Assembly: GCA_963719285.1 (NCBI GenBank)
Contig: CAVRBO010000004.1
Span: forward strand, 186,001 to 250,000
Direction: 5' to 3'
DNA length: 64,000 bases
Source of the DNA: C-114 sp963719285
GTDB lineage: Bacteria; Chloroflexota; Limnocylindria; Limnocylindrales; CSP1-4
Shown here piece by piece: positions 24,207 through 33,114 of the stretch. The notes beneath the pieces are model-generated. The model ran no database searches. It was not told where the DNA came from and saw only the letters and a list, made by a program, of their open reading frames with translations. The position numbers were made by a program, and so were the translations under genes. The first letter of the stretch is position 1. Each line of letters starts with the position of its first letter.

Positions 24207-26513
24207 GTGACAATGGCGGAGGTGCTCGCCCGACCCCTGCCAGGCCGCCCGAGAGGTCCGTACCACGGACCCAGACGCACCACCCACTCGATCAGGGGCC
24301 TCGCCCGTCCCGCCGCCCAGCCGCGCGAACCCGTCGGATCATCCGAGCGAGAGGGCTTCCGGCCCGACCTCGAAGGCCTCCGGGCCGTCGCCGTCGGTCT
24401 CGTCCTGCTGTTCCACGCGGGCGTGCCGCTCGTCGCCGGCGGCTACGTGGGCGTCGACGTGTTCTTCGTCCTGTCGGGCTTCTTGATCACCGGGCTGATC
24501 GTGCGCGAGCTCGACCGGACGGGCACCGTGTCGCTCGTGGCGTTCTACGCCCGCCGCGCCCGGCGCCTGCTGCCGGCGGCCGTGGTCGCGCTGGTGGCGA
24601 CGATGGTCGTCTCCGCGTTCCTCCTGGCTCCGCTCAGCGTCCCGGACGTGGCGGGCGATGGCCTCGCGGCTGCGCTGTACGTGTCGAACATGCGCTTCGC
24701 GTTCGCGGCCACGGACTATCTCCAGTCCGCGCAGGCCCCCTCACCGCTCCTCCACTACTGGTCCCTCGCTGTGGAGGAGCAGTACTACCTGTTCTGGCCG
24801 GCCCTCCTGCTCCTCGTGACGCGAGGCGGTCGCGTGACGGTCGCCCGCATCGGGGCGATCGTCGGGATCGTGTTCGGGGCGTCGCTCGTCCTCTCGATCG
24901 TCCTGACCGGCATCGCCCAGCCGTGGGCGTTCTTCACCCTGCCCGCCCGAGCCTGGGAGCTCGCCCTGGGCGCCGGGCTCGCGCTCGTGGCCTGGCGCGG
25001 GTGGGCCGTCCCGCGGCGCCTCGCGACGCCGCTCGGGGTGGCCGGGCTCGCGTGCATCGTGGCGGCCGGGCTGCTGCTCGACCGGTTCACCCCGTTCCCC
25101 GGCACGGCCGCCCTCCTCCCGACGGCCGGAGCGGCGATGGTGATCGCGGCGGGTCTCCGGACGCCCGGCGCGACCGTGAACCCCGCGACGTGGATCCCGC
25201 GCTCGCGGTCCATGGTCTCGGTGGCGGGCGGGACGCCCATCCACGTCCGGCTGCTGTCGCTGCCGCCGATGCGCTGGCTCGGCCGGATCTCGTACTCGCT
25301 CTACCTCTGGCACTGGCCGATCCTGGTCATCCCGGTCGCCGCGCGCGAGGCGCCGCTACCCTGGCCGGTCCGGCTTGCGCTCGCCGGCGCGTCGATCGTC
25401 GTGGCGGCCCTGAGCCAGCGGTTCATCGAGGACCCGTTCCGGCACGGGCGGTTCGTCGGCTTCCGCCCGAGCCGGACCCTCGCGGCGGCCGGGGCCGCGA
25501 CGCTCGTCGCCGCGACACTCTGCGCCGGCCTCCTGCCGGGCGGTCCGCTCTCGGCGCCGTACGGGCTCGCGGGCAGTGGGTCGGTGGACGAGCGGACGGT
25601 CGTCGCGGACGTGGACGCCGCCCTCGGCACGCCGGCCACCGGTCCGACCCCGACCCCGCGGCTCGGGGCCACGCCCAGGCCGGAGCTTGCGAAGACGGCG
25701 GCCGGTCGCGTTCCGGCCGACCTCACGCCGTCCCTCGCCCAGGCCCGGAACGACCTGCCGGCGGTCTACGCCGACGGGTGTCACCTCGTCTACGCGGCGG
25801 TGACCCAGGGCCCGTGCGCCTACGGCGACACGACATCGGCCACCACCGTCGTGCTCTTCGGCGACTCGCACGCGGCCCAGTGGTTCCCGGCGCTCGATCG
25901 GGCGGCCATCGAGCACCACTGGCGCCTCCTGTCGTTCACGAAATCGGCCTGCGCCCCGGCCGACACGCCGATCTGGGATCCGACGCTGGATCGGGTCTAT
26001 ACCGAGTGCGCGGCCTGGCGGAACGCCGTTCTCACCCGGATCGCGACCGAGTCGCCGGCACTCGTCGTCGTGTCCATGAGCCGAAGCTACACGCTCGCGA
26101 TCGACGGCCGGCCGGCCGGTCTCGCCCAGCACCGCGCGGTGATGCGCACCGCCCTGTCCCGGACGATCGACGCGCTGGCCGCCGTCGCGGCGCATGTCGT
26201 CCTCGTGGGCGACACACCTCGCCAGCGGCTCGACCCGCCGGTCTGCCTGAGCGCGCACCGAAACGACGTCCGGTCGTGCGCCACGCCGCTGAGTCGCGCG
26301 ATCAACTCCCCGTTCCGCAATTTGGAGATCCGTGCGGCCAGGGCGTCCGGGGTCAAGCTCATCGACACCACGGCCTGGATCTGCCCGACCGATCCGTGCC
26401 CGGTCGTGATCGGGCACGTCCTCGTCTACCGGGACATGCACCACATGACCCGGACGTTCAACCGGGCGCTGTCGGGCTACCTGTTCGCGGCGCTGCCGGA
26501 GATCGGCCCCTGA
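24207..26513 (+). CDS. OafA/YrhL-type acyltransferase with SGNH domain
   Basis: A 768-residue integral membrane O-acyltransferase. A disordered N-terminus (about 50 residues) is followed by the acyltransferase-3 domain with about ten helices: GFRPDLEGLRAVAVGLVLLF, HAGVPLVAGGYVGVDVFFVL and HYWSLAVEEQYYLFWP. A Pro/Thr linker (about 470-500) leads to an extracytoplasmic SGNH domain with GDSHAAQW (nucleophile Ser) and MHHMT near the end (catalytic His). Such proteins O-acetylate surface polysaccharides or peptidoglycan. The start is GTG 24207 or ATG 24213. The 3' end overlaps the convergent transporter gene by 56 bp. Confidence 0.9.
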   Translation: MTMAEVLARPLPGRPRGPYHGPRRTTHSIRGLARPAAQPREPVGSSEREGFRPDLEGLRAVAVGLVLLFHAGVPLVAGGYVGVDVFFVLSGFLITGLIVRELDRTGTVSLVAFYARRARRLLPAAVVALVATMVVSAFLLAPLSVPDVAGDGLAAALYVSNMRFAFAATDYLQSAQAPSPLLHYWSLAVEEQYYLFWPALLLLVTRGGRVTVARIGAIVGIVFGASLVLSIVLTGIAQPWAFFTLPARAWELALGAGLALVAWRGWAVPRRLATPLGVAGLACIVAAGLLLDRFTPFPGTAALLPTAGAAMVIAAGLRTPGATVNPATWIPRSRSMVSVAGGTPIHVRLLSLPPMRWLGRISYSLYLWHWPILVIPVAAREAPLPWPVRLALAGASIVVAALSQRFIEDPFRHGRFVGFRPSRTLAAAGAATLVAATLCAGLLPGGPLSAPYGLAGSGSVDERTVVADVDAALGTPATGPTPTPRLGATPRPELAKTAAGRVPADLTPSLAQARNDLPAVYADGCHLVYAAVTQGPCAYGDTTSATTVVLFGDSHAAQWFPALDRAAIEHHWRLLSFTKSACAPADTPIWDPTLDRVYTECAAWRNAVLTRIATESPALVVVSMSRSYTLAIDGRPAGLAQHRAVMRTALSRTIDALAAVAAHVVLVGDTPRQRLDPPVCLSAHRNDVRSCATPLSRAINSPFRNLEIRAARASGVKLIDTTAWICPTDPCPVVIGHVLVYRDMHHMTRTFNRALSGYLFAALPEIGP

Positions 26514-27426
26514 TCAGCGAAGGCACCCCCGTCGCGAACGCGATCCCCATCAGGACGAAGGCGGCGCCGACGAGCTGGAGCGGGGTGAGCCGCTCCCCCA
26601 GGAGGATCGCGGCGAAGACGCTGGCGGCGATCGGGTTGAGCAGCAGGACGGCCGATGAGTTGCGCGCGGGCAGCCGCCGCACGCCGGCGACGAGGAGGAT
26701 CTGGGCGACCAGGCTGCCGCCGATCGCGAGCCAGGCGAGGGCGCCGATCGCGACCCCGGTGTCCGTCGCGGACGCCCCGGGCAGCAACGAGCCGCCGGAG
26801 ACCAGCGTGACCGGCACCAGGACGATGGCGCAGCCCGCGAAGTTCGCCAGGGCGATCGCCGCACCGGGCAGACCGAAGGTCCGGGTCCAGCGGCGGGTCA
26901 GCACGAGATAGACAGCGAACGAGGTCGCCGCCAGGAGGCCGGCACCCACGCCGGGTCCGAGGCCGAACGGCCGCCCGGAGCCGGGCTCGAACCCGGCCAG
27001 CAGCGCCGTACCGAGGAGGGCGACCACGAACGCCACGACCGGGCCCGGTCCGAGCCGCTCGCCGAGGAGCGGTGGCCCGAGGACTGCCGCGAGCACGGCG
27101 TACAGCCCGGCCACGAATGCCGCGATGGTGGCACCCGAGCCGTCGACCGCGACGTTCATCAAGGCGATGAACGCGGGCCCGCTGAGCGCACCGAGCGCGA
27201 TCAGCCGCAGCCAGCCGGGCCGCGTCAGGCGTCCCATCCCGGACCGACCGCCGATCCGGCCGGTCAGGATCAGCGAGCCCGCGAGCACGGTCGCGATGAC
27301 TCCGCGCCAGGCCCCGATCGCGAGCGGCCCGAACGCACGCAGGGCGAATGCGGTGGCCACGAACGAGGAACCGAACAGGAGGGCCGCGCCGGTCGCGGCC
27401 AGGATGCCGGTCCGGGTCTCGCTCAC
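26458..27426 (-). CDS. EamA/DMT-family transporter
   Basis: A 322-residue drug/metabolite-transporter-superfamily permease with ten predicted helices in two EamA repeats. Examples are ALLFGSSFVATAFALRAFGP in the first repeat and GALAWLAIGGSLVAQILLVA then NSSAVLLLNPIAASVFAAIL in the second. Members export amino acids or metabolites. The start is GTG 27426. The 3' end overlaps the convergent acyltransferase gene. Confidence 0.88.
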   Translation of the reverse strand: MSETRTGILAATGAALLFGSSFVATAFALRAFGPLAIGAWRGVIATVLAGSLILTGRIGGRSGMGRLTRPGWLRLIALGALSGPAFIALMNVAVDGSGATIAAFVAGLYAVLAAVLGPPLLGERLGPGPVVAFVVALLGTALLAGFEPGSGRPFGLGPGVGAGLLAATSFAVYLVLTRRWTRTFGLPGAAIALANFAGCAIVLVPVTLVSGGSLLPGASATDTGVAIGALAWLAIGGSLVAQILLVAGVRRLPARNSSAVLLLNPIAASVFAAILLGERLTPLQLVGAAFVLMGIAFATGVPSLIRGRSPAAPRTGSPTAPG

Positions 27427-27525
27427 GCCGCGGGCGGTTCCGATCCGCCGGCATCCGGCGCGCGCGATCCGTCGAGGGCGGGCCGGCTGGCGTGGCGCTG
27501 CGGGCGGCTCATCCGCGGGTCCTCC

Positions 27526-28929
27526 TCAGGGATCGGTGCGCCGGTAACGACGCGCGATCATCGACCAGGCGGGCAGGCGGGCGAGCGTCCGGCTCAGCGG
27601 CGCGGCCGTCCGGCCGTCGCGACCCTCGACGGCCAGGAGCGAATCGGTCGCGGTGGCGTCGGCCGGCCGCGCGTCGACGGTCGCCAGGTCGATGACGACG
27701 CGGCCCGGCTCCTCGGGACCCAGGGTCGCGAGCTCGTCCGCCGGTGGCACGTCCTCGTAGTTGAGTCGGATCTCGGCCTCGGCCCGCCAGCGTGGCTGGC
27801 GCAGGAGGATGGCCCGCCACCCGGCCGCGACGGCCGCCGTCACGTGCCCGTCACCCGGCCGCGGGTCCTCGGCGATGACTTCGCCCCGCGTCCACAGGGC
27901 GGCCTGATGGAGGAGGGCGTACTCGTCAAGGTCGACGTAGGCGCCCAGCGCCTCGGCCGGCGACACGTCGCCGAAGATCGCCCGGATGCTCGGTCCGAAG
28001 ACCTCGCCCAGGTCGAGGTCGATCGCCCGGACGGTCCGATGGAAGTAGACCTGCTGGTACAGGAAGAGCCGGGCCGTGAGGAACATCTCGAGGGCCCCCA
28101 GGCCGGGCTCGTACAGGGTCAGCCCGCGCTCGCCGATGAACGAGTAGCGCATGAGCCGCTCGGCGTCCACGGGGCCGGTCGACACACCCGTGAAGTAGGC
28201 GTCGCGTCGGACGTAGTCGAGGTTGTCCACGGTGAACACGCCCGACAGGAGCGGCTGGAGCCAGCGCACCCAGCGCGGCATGGACGGGTCGGCCAGGGCG
28301 GGCTTCGAGACCAGGAACGCCACCCAGCGAGGGTCGATCGCCTCGCCCGGCGCAAAGCCGTCGCGCTCCGCGACGCTCCCCGGGGCCCGCCGCAGGCCGG
28401 CGATCGTCGTTCCCAGCTCGCGCTCGATGATGAGCTGGCTCAGGTCCTCGTGGGTCAGCTTCTTGCCGGTCGGCCGCCGCGCGTCGGCCGGGGCGGGGAA
28501 GTCGCGCAGGACGTGGTCGTCGAAGAAGTGGGCCAGCGGACCGTGGCCCACGTCGTGGAGCAGCCCGGCGATGCGCAGAGTCTCGACGACGAGGCCCTCG
28601 GACGGCACGGCCTCGCCGGTCTCGATCAGGCGGGTCCGGAGCGATGGGTAGAGGTGGCGAGTCCAGCGGCCGGCCTCGTGCATGACCCCGAGGCCGTGGG
28701 TGAAGCGCGAGTGCTCGGCGGTCGGAAAGACCCACCGCGCGCTCTGGAGCTGCGAGATCCGGCGCAGCCGCTGGAGCCAGGCCGAGTCGAGCAGGTCCTC
28801 CTCGGCGACGTCCTCGACCGGGAGCCCGGCGGCCGCCGATCCGGCGGCCGGGATCCGTTTCGTCAGCTCGATATAGCCGTGGATCGGGTCACTGATGAGG
28901 TTGACCGCGGAGAACGGGTGCCGGCTCAC
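27526..28929 (-). CDS. HD-domain phosphohydrolase, dNTPase/SAMHD1-like
   Basis: A 467-residue HD-superfamily protein. The N-terminus ISDPIHGYIELT is the hallmark of this family. Metal ligands are in HSRFTHGLGVMH and the HD pair in GLLHDVGHGPLAHFFD. A later Asp lies in DNLDYVRRDAYFTG. Homologues hydrolyse nucleoside triphosphates or act on unknown nucleotides. The start is a GTG 6 nt after TACGCT on the minus strand. The C-terminal 70 residues look disordered. Confidence 0.88.
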   Translation of the reverse strand: MSRHPFSAVNLISDPIHGYIELTKRIPAAGSAAAGLPVEDVAEEDLLDSAWLQRLRRISQLQSARWVFPTAEHSRFTHGLGVMHEAGRWTRHLYPSLRTRLIETGEAVPSEGLVVETLRIAGLLHDVGHGPLAHFFDDHVLRDFPAPADARRPTGKKLTHEDLSQLIIERELGTTIAGLRRAPGSVAERDGFAPGEAIDPRWVAFLVSKPALADPSMPRWVRWLQPLLSGVFTVDNLDYVRRDAYFTGVSTGPVDAERLMRYSFIGERGLTLYEPGLGALEMFLTARLFLYQQVYFHRTVRAIDLDLGEVFGPSIRAIFGDVSPAEALGAYVDLDEYALLHQAALWTRGEVIAEDPRPGDGHVTAAVAAGWRAILLRQPRWRAEAEIRLNYEDVPPADELATLGPEEPGRVVIDLATVDARPADATATDSLLAVEGRDGRTAAPLSRTLARLPAWSMIARRYRRTDP

Positions 28930-28935
28930 ACGCGC

Positions 28936-28941
28936 AGCGTA
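28936..28941 (-). promoter_or_regulatory. Predicted -10 box (TACGCT), leaderless start
   Basis: TACGCT on the minus strand ends 6 nt before the GTG at 28929, without a ribosome binding site. Confidence 0.45.
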
Positions 28942-29001
28942 ACCCGCCCTCGCCTCGCCGACCGGGGACCCTGGTGCGCGCCGGGCGCGGTCTTGATCCC
29001 C

Positions 29002-29862
29002 CTAGGGCACGTAGACGCCCTTCGGCGTGCTCCAATGGCCCAGGTTGCCGTTCCTGTCGCGGGCTCGCACGGCGATGTAGTACGTGTGCCCGTGCGGGCG
29101 CGGGGACAGCGTGATCGAGCTCGAGATCCGGTGGCTCTTGATGATCCTCCAGGCCCCGCCGTCGACCTTGAGTTCGACGTCGTAATCCTTCATGCCGGCC
29201 GAATGGCTCTGCAGGATCGTGTCGGTGCCCTTGTAGTGGTACGTGACGATCGTGCCACTGCGCGAGGCCGAGGTCATCTTCGCGGTCGGCGCGGAGTGGT
29301 CGGGCATCTCGGCGAAGACGATCGACGAGTAGGTCGCACCATCCGGCCAGCGGTAGCCCAGCCCGATCCCGATGTAGTTGTAGTGGGAACTCATCATGAG
29401 CGTCCAGTGGGCGGGGCTGTGCTTCCACATGGTGTAGAGCGAAAGCGCCACGTCGTGCCCCCAGGAGTACGACGACCAGCCGATGTCCTCGCCCCAGCCG
29501 TACCAGCGCACGCCCGCCGCGTTCAGCTGGTTGGTCAGGTTGCCCGGCGCGGAGTGACTCAGCAGACCCAGCGATGCGAGCGTCTGCGCCCGGGTCGTGG
29601 CGATCCCCGCGAGCGTGACATCGACCCGGAGCGACCTAAGACCGCGGATCGAGCGATCGTGGTTGAGCCAGGTTCGGATGTACGACTCGACGGTGCCGGA
29701 ACTCGGTGAGTTCGGCGGGTTCGTGTTCGCATTGGGCGAGCTGCCGGCCGCCAGGGCGGTCGCGGGAGCGAAGCCGATCATGGTCGCGACGATGCCGGCC
29801 AGGAGTATGGCGAGCACGCGACGCGGCATCCGGGGGAATGCGCGGCGCATCGGTCGATGCAT
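29002..29862 (-). CDS. Secreted CAP-domain (SCP/PR-1) protein
   Basis: A 286-residue exported protein with a signal peptide of about 40 residues (VLAILLAGIVATMIGFAPAT). A CAP domain (about 55-180) has RSIRGLRSLRVDVTLAGIAT, LLSHSAPG, GEDIGW and a WKHSPAHWTLMMSSHYNYIG segment, which are the usual CAP signature elements. A C-terminal beta-sandwich-like domain (about 190-286) resembles fibronectin type III. ATG 29862 has GGAGAG 6-8 nt upstream. Role unknown; bacterial CAP proteins are mostly uncharacterised. Confidence 0.85.
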   Translation of the reverse strand: MHRPMRRAFPRMPRRVLAILLAGIVATMIGFAPATALAAGSSPNANTNPPNSPSSGTVESYIRTWLNHDRSIRGLRSLRVDVTLAGIATTRAQTLASLGLLSHSAPGNLTNQLNAAGVRWYGWGEDIGWSSYSWGHDVALSLYTMWKHSPAHWTLMMSSHYNYIGIGLGYRWPDGATYSSIVFAEMPDHSAPTAKMTSASRSGTIVTYHYKGTDTILQSHSAGMKDYDVELKVDGGAWRIIKSHRISSSITLSPRPHGHTYYIAVRARDRNGNLGHWSTPKGVYVP

Positions 29863-30172
29863 CCTCTCTCCTGCCGCAGGGGACGTCGCGCTGGGGACGC
29901 GAGCCGGGCCTGCGCGAAGGACCGTCCGGCGGGGATGCGACACGCCAGTGAGCGCCGCGTGTGGACTCGTCACCGGACCGTGGTGCACGAGACCCGAGGT
30001 ACCGAACCACCTCCGGCGTCTCGACCCGTGAGCGGGACCGCGACGCAGGCGAAGGGTACCCCACCCGCCGGTCCAGGTCCACCCCGAAGTGCACCGGACC
30101 GCAGCGCACCGCACCGCACTGCCGGTGACTCCACCGGTCCGCAGCAGACCGCCGCGGACTCTACGGCTCCGC
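29863..30172. other. Intergenic region with CACCGG(A/T)CCG repeats
   Basis: This 310-bp interval, upstream of the CAP-domain gene and downstream of the WYL gene, holds no gene. The near-palindrome CACCGGACCG occurs at 29971-29980 and 30092-30101, and CACCGGTCCG at 30132-30141. They are embedded in a GGACCGCA/GCACCGCA-rich tract (30090-30160). This may be an operator cluster. Confidence 0.4.
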
Positions 30173-31186
30173 TCAGGTCCGGTAGATGGCCGCCGCCGCG
30201 GCGAGTGACTCCGCGACCGACCGACGCAACGCCGGCGGCTCGAGGACCTCCACGTCGGGTCCCCAGGACAGGATCCACAGCCGGATCTCGATCGTCCCGG
30301 CGACGGTCGCCCGCCAGATGAGCGTCCCGTCGGGCTGCTGCTCGCGCGTCTCGGTCGGGTGCCAGTGCGTCTCGGCGACGCGCCCCGCGACCGACGTGCC
30401 GAAGCGCAGGACGACGTCCGTCGGTTCCTGGTCCGCGATGATGTCCCAGGCCGCTGCGAGGGTCGCCTCGATCGCGCCCCGCTCCGGCGCGTCGAAGCGG
30501 TCGTGCGTCAGCGCCAGATCCCGGATGCGCTCGATCTTGAACGTGCGGATCCCGTCGCGTGTCTCGTCCCAGCCGATCAGGTAGAGCGCGTGGGTCGACG
30601 ACGACGGCTCGATCATGTAGGGCCGGACCCGCGCGGTCCGCGTGCCGCTGCCCGGGGTGTATGCGCCGGTGTCGTACGTGAGTTCGAGGACGCGCCGCTC
30701 CGCCCACGCGCGCGTGATCAGCTGGACCCGGCGCCGGAAGGCCTCGTCGGGCGGGCGCGCGGCCATCACGTCCAGGGTGCTCGCGACGTGCTCGGCGATC
30801 GCCTCGGGCATGCCGGAGCCGAGCTTCTGGAAGGCGCCCATCAGGTCGGGGTCGTGGGCTGTCGCGTAGCGGGCCATCAGCCGGGCCGAGAGGAAGACGG
30901 CCAGGCCCTCGGCGAGGGTGAGCTTGAGGGGCGGCAGGAGGCCGCTCGCCTCCAGGCCCCAGCGGCCGTTCTCCGACCAGACCGGGACCTCGATCTCCTG
31001 TTCGATGGCCCGCAGGTCGCGGTAGACCGTCCGCCGGGACATCGCGACGGCCCGGGCGATCTCCTCCGGCCTGGCACCGGCCTCGCCGCGCTCCTGGAGG
31101 TAGCGCACGATCCGGAGCAGTCGGGCGACCCGGTCGCGCTTGCCGGCGAACCGGTCCCGATCCAAGGATCCGTCCTCCCTGTTCAT
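30173..31186 (-). CDS. WYL-domain transcriptional regulator
   Basis: A 337-residue DeoR/YafY-type regulator. An N-terminal winged HTH (about 10-65) contains RPEEIARAVAMSRRTVYRDL. A WYL domain (about 145-240) carries ALYLIGWDETRDGIRTFKIE, the ligand-sensing core. The C-terminal WCX extension ends with WGPDVEVLEPPALR. The ATG overlaps the stop of the upstream membrane-protein gene (ATGA), so both are made from one transcript. WYL proteins often sense nucleotides, and the ligand here is unknown. Confidence 0.9.
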   Translation of the reverse strand: MNREDGSLDRDRFAGKRDRVARLLRIVRYLQERGEAGARPEEIARAVAMSRRTVYRDLRAIEQEIEVPVWSENGRWGLEASGLLPPLKLTLAEGLAVFLSARLMARYATAHDPDLMGAFQKLGSGMPEAIAEHVASTLDVMAARPPDEAFRRRVQLITRAWAERRVLELTYDTGAYTPGSGTRTARVRPYMIEPSSSTHALYLIGWDETRDGIRTFKIERIRDLALTHDRFDAPERGAIEATLAAAWDIIADQEPTDVVLRFGTSVAGRVAETHWHPTETREQQPDGTLIWRATVAGTIEIRLWILSWGPDVEVLEPPALRRSVAESLAAAAAIYRT

Positions 31187-32364
31187 CCGGGCGGTGAGAT
31201 CGCGACCGGGAGGTCCCGGTCGATGGCGATCATGGTCGTCCTGATCGTCGCCTGCAGGCCGGTCGAGCCCATCTCCGCGGCGTCGCCGTTGACGGTCATG
31301 ACGACCTGCCCGACCTGGCCGTCGCCGAAGACCCAGAAGTCGAGCTCCCCCCGCCAGCGATGAAGGTCGGCCGAACCGATGAACCACTCCATCTCGGGGA
31401 ACGCGGCCCGGGCGGTCGGGCCATCGATGGCGATCCGGCAATGGCGGGCCTTGGCCCCCTCGATGAACTCGAGGCCGCGATCCTCGGCCGTCGCGCGGGT
31501 CTCCGTCTTGAGCGCCGCGATCGCGGCCTGGAGGTCGAGCGTGTCGCCGTCGACGCTGGCCGGCGGGACGGCGACCCAGCCGCCCGCCGGTCCGCGCTCC
31601 CAGGCGCCGGCCGCCGTGCGCAGGACCCCGTGCCGCCCGAGGGTCAGATCGGCCGCCACGTCGGCCGTCCAGCGGACGTTCGTCCCCGACCGGATGCCGG
31701 CGATGTTCGCCCAGCCGACCGGGTGACCGTCGACGTCGGCCGTGAAGGTCACCTCCACGTGTGCCGTGTCGGGCGTGCCGACGTCGGCGTCGCAGTCGGG
31801 CGGTACGAGGGTCGGATCGGTCGGCCCGAAGCGCGAGAACGTGACCGGCCGGCCGCGCAGGCCGATCTCGTTGGCGATCGCGACCGATCCGAATACCAGG
31901 CCCGAACCGAGGGTCATGATCCCGCCCAGCGCGACGCCCATCGCCAGACGCCGCCGCCGCGAGGCGAATGGCCCCACGAGGTGGCGGATCGCTCCCAGGC
32001 CGCTGAACAGGCTCGTGCTGGCGAGCGCGAGCAGCCAGGGGTAGGCGGCCTGCCAGGACGGGAGGATGGTCTGCGTCCCGGCCGACGTGAGCTGGAAGGC
32101 GACCCCGCCGATCGACGGCACGAGCACGAGCGTGGCCAGCAGCCCGAGCCAGACCGTCGAGGCGAATATCCCGTCGTGACGGGCGGTCGGCGGCCAGGCG
32201 AGTCCGATGACCGCGATGCCGACCGGGAACAGGGCCGCGACGCCCACCAGCAGATCGATGGGACCACCCGGCCGATAGCCGAGTAACACAAGCCCGGCCG
32301 TCACCGTCCACAGGACCGTGAAGCACGCAGCGATCAGCCGCAACTTGAAGGCTCGGACCCGCAT
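31183..32364 (-). CDS. Polytopic membrane protein with large extracytoplasmic domain
   Basis: A 393-residue protein with about five membrane helices in the first 185 residues, e.g. LIAACFTVLWTVTAGLVLLG and WLGLLATLVLVPSIGGVAF. A soluble C-terminal domain of about 200 residues follows, beta-rich at first (VEVTFTADVDGHPVGWANIA). I do not recognise the family. The ATG at 32364 follows TAGACT by 7 nt on the minus strand, which rejects a longer start. It is the first gene of a coupled pair with the WYL regulator, so it may be its sensor or target. Confidence 0.7.
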   Translation of the reverse strand: MRVRAFKLRLIAACFTVLWTVTAGLVLLGYRPGGPIDLLVGVAALFPVGIAVIGLAWPPTARHDGIFASTVWLGLLATLVLVPSIGGVAFQLTSAGTQTILPSWQAAYPWLLALASTSLFSGLGAIRHLVGPFASRRRRLAMGVALGGIMTLGSGLVFGSVAIANEIGLRGRPVTFSRFGPTDPTLVPPDCDADVGTPDTAHVEVTFTADVDGHPVGWANIAGIRSGTNVRWTADVAADLTLGRHGVLRTAAGAWERGPAGGWVAVPPASVDGDTLDLQAAIAALKTETRATAEDRGLEFIEGAKARHCRIAIDGPTARAAFPEMEWFIGSADLHRWRGELDFWVFGDGQVGQVVMTVNGDAAEMGSTGLQATIRTTMIAIDRDLPVAISPPG

Positions 32365-32371
32365 CGCGGCG

Positions 32372-32377
32372 AGTCTA
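32372..32377 (-). promoter_or_regulatory. Predicted -10 box (TAGACT), leaderless start
   Basis: TAGACT on the minus strand ends 7 nt before the ATG at 32364. The divergent stretch 32365-32572 shows no gene. Confidence 0.5.
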
Positions 32378-32572
32378 CCCGGAGGAACTACTCCATCGGG
32401 ATGACGGGGGCTACGCAAGTACGGGGTCACCCGGGACCGTAGAGCCATCGTCCTGGGGGGTCAGTCGACCGAAAGTTCCACCAAGGGCCGGTGCAACGGG
32501 TACCGGACCCCGGCAGACCACATCCCGGGCACGGTGCCCGTCGGGACAGGAGACAGGTCAGGCACGTGAACC

Positions 32573-32905
32573 ATGGCAGGCCAGACGCGTAGTCGCATCG
32601 CACGAAGCCAGCGACGACCGGTCCGCGGCGATCGCTCGAAGGCCATGGCCGCCGCCACGACGCCGTCTGTCACCAGCGCCATCTTCTCCGCTCCGAGCGA
32701 TCTGCCCACCCGCTCCACCTATCGGCTTCTCGTCCTGCGCGGCCTCGCGCCCGATGAGGCGGCCAACCTGACCGCCTTCCTGTCCGGTCTCCATGTCGGG
32801 GACCAGCGCTGGAACCTCAAGGAACTCAACCAGCTGCTGTTCCTCCGGGAGATGCAGCGCTCCGGCCGGTTCGGCGAGACGGACGGCAACGCCCGGCTCC
32901 ACTGA
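32573..32905 (+). CDS. Small protein of unknown function
   Basis: A protein of 110 residues, or 86 if ATG 32645 is used. The conserved-looking part is STYRLLVLRGLAPDEAANLT, then the LHVGDQRW and LKELNQLLFLREMQR elements, which look like a small helical DNA-binding or adaptor domain. The first 24 residues are Arg-rich and may not be translated. No family is recognised. A strong hairpin terminator follows 70 bp downstream. Confidence 0.6.
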   Translation: MAGQTRSRIARSQRRPVRGDRSKAMAAATTPSVTSAIFSAPSDLPTRSTYRLLVLRGLAPDEAANLTAFLSGLHVGDQRWNLKELNQLLFLREMQRSGRFGETDGNARLH

Positions 32906-32976
32906 TCGGCGCTCACAACCGAATACCCCCGGCCGTCGCGGCGTTCTCCCTCCTCCCGTCGCGACGACCAGTCCAC

Positions 32977-33014
32977 CCGAAACGGCGCCTAGCCTCCTCC
33001 AGGCGCCGTTTCGG
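32977..33014. terminator. Strong GC-rich hairpin terminator
   Basis: CCGAAACGGCGCCT (32977-32990) and its exact reverse complement AGGCGCCGTTTCGG (33001-33014) form a 14-bp stem around a 10-nt loop. It lies between the small gene ending at 32905 and the ABC transporter operon, insulating the two. Confidence 0.75.
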
Positions 33015-33077
33015 TGTTCCCGGGGCACGATCGTGCCGCGGGCGGGTTGCAGTCGAGCCCGCGGGGGCGCGCGCCGG

Positions 33078-33083
33078 TACACT
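33078..33083 (+). promoter_or_regulatory. Predicted -10 box (TACACT) of the ABC transporter operon
   Basis: TACACT lies 32 nt before ATG 33115, with a strong GGAGGAGG ribosome site between them. This operon therefore appears leadered, unlike many neighbours. Confidence 0.4.
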
Positions 33084-33114
33084 GCGCCCGAGCCAGCCCC
33101 GGAGGAGGAACCCG

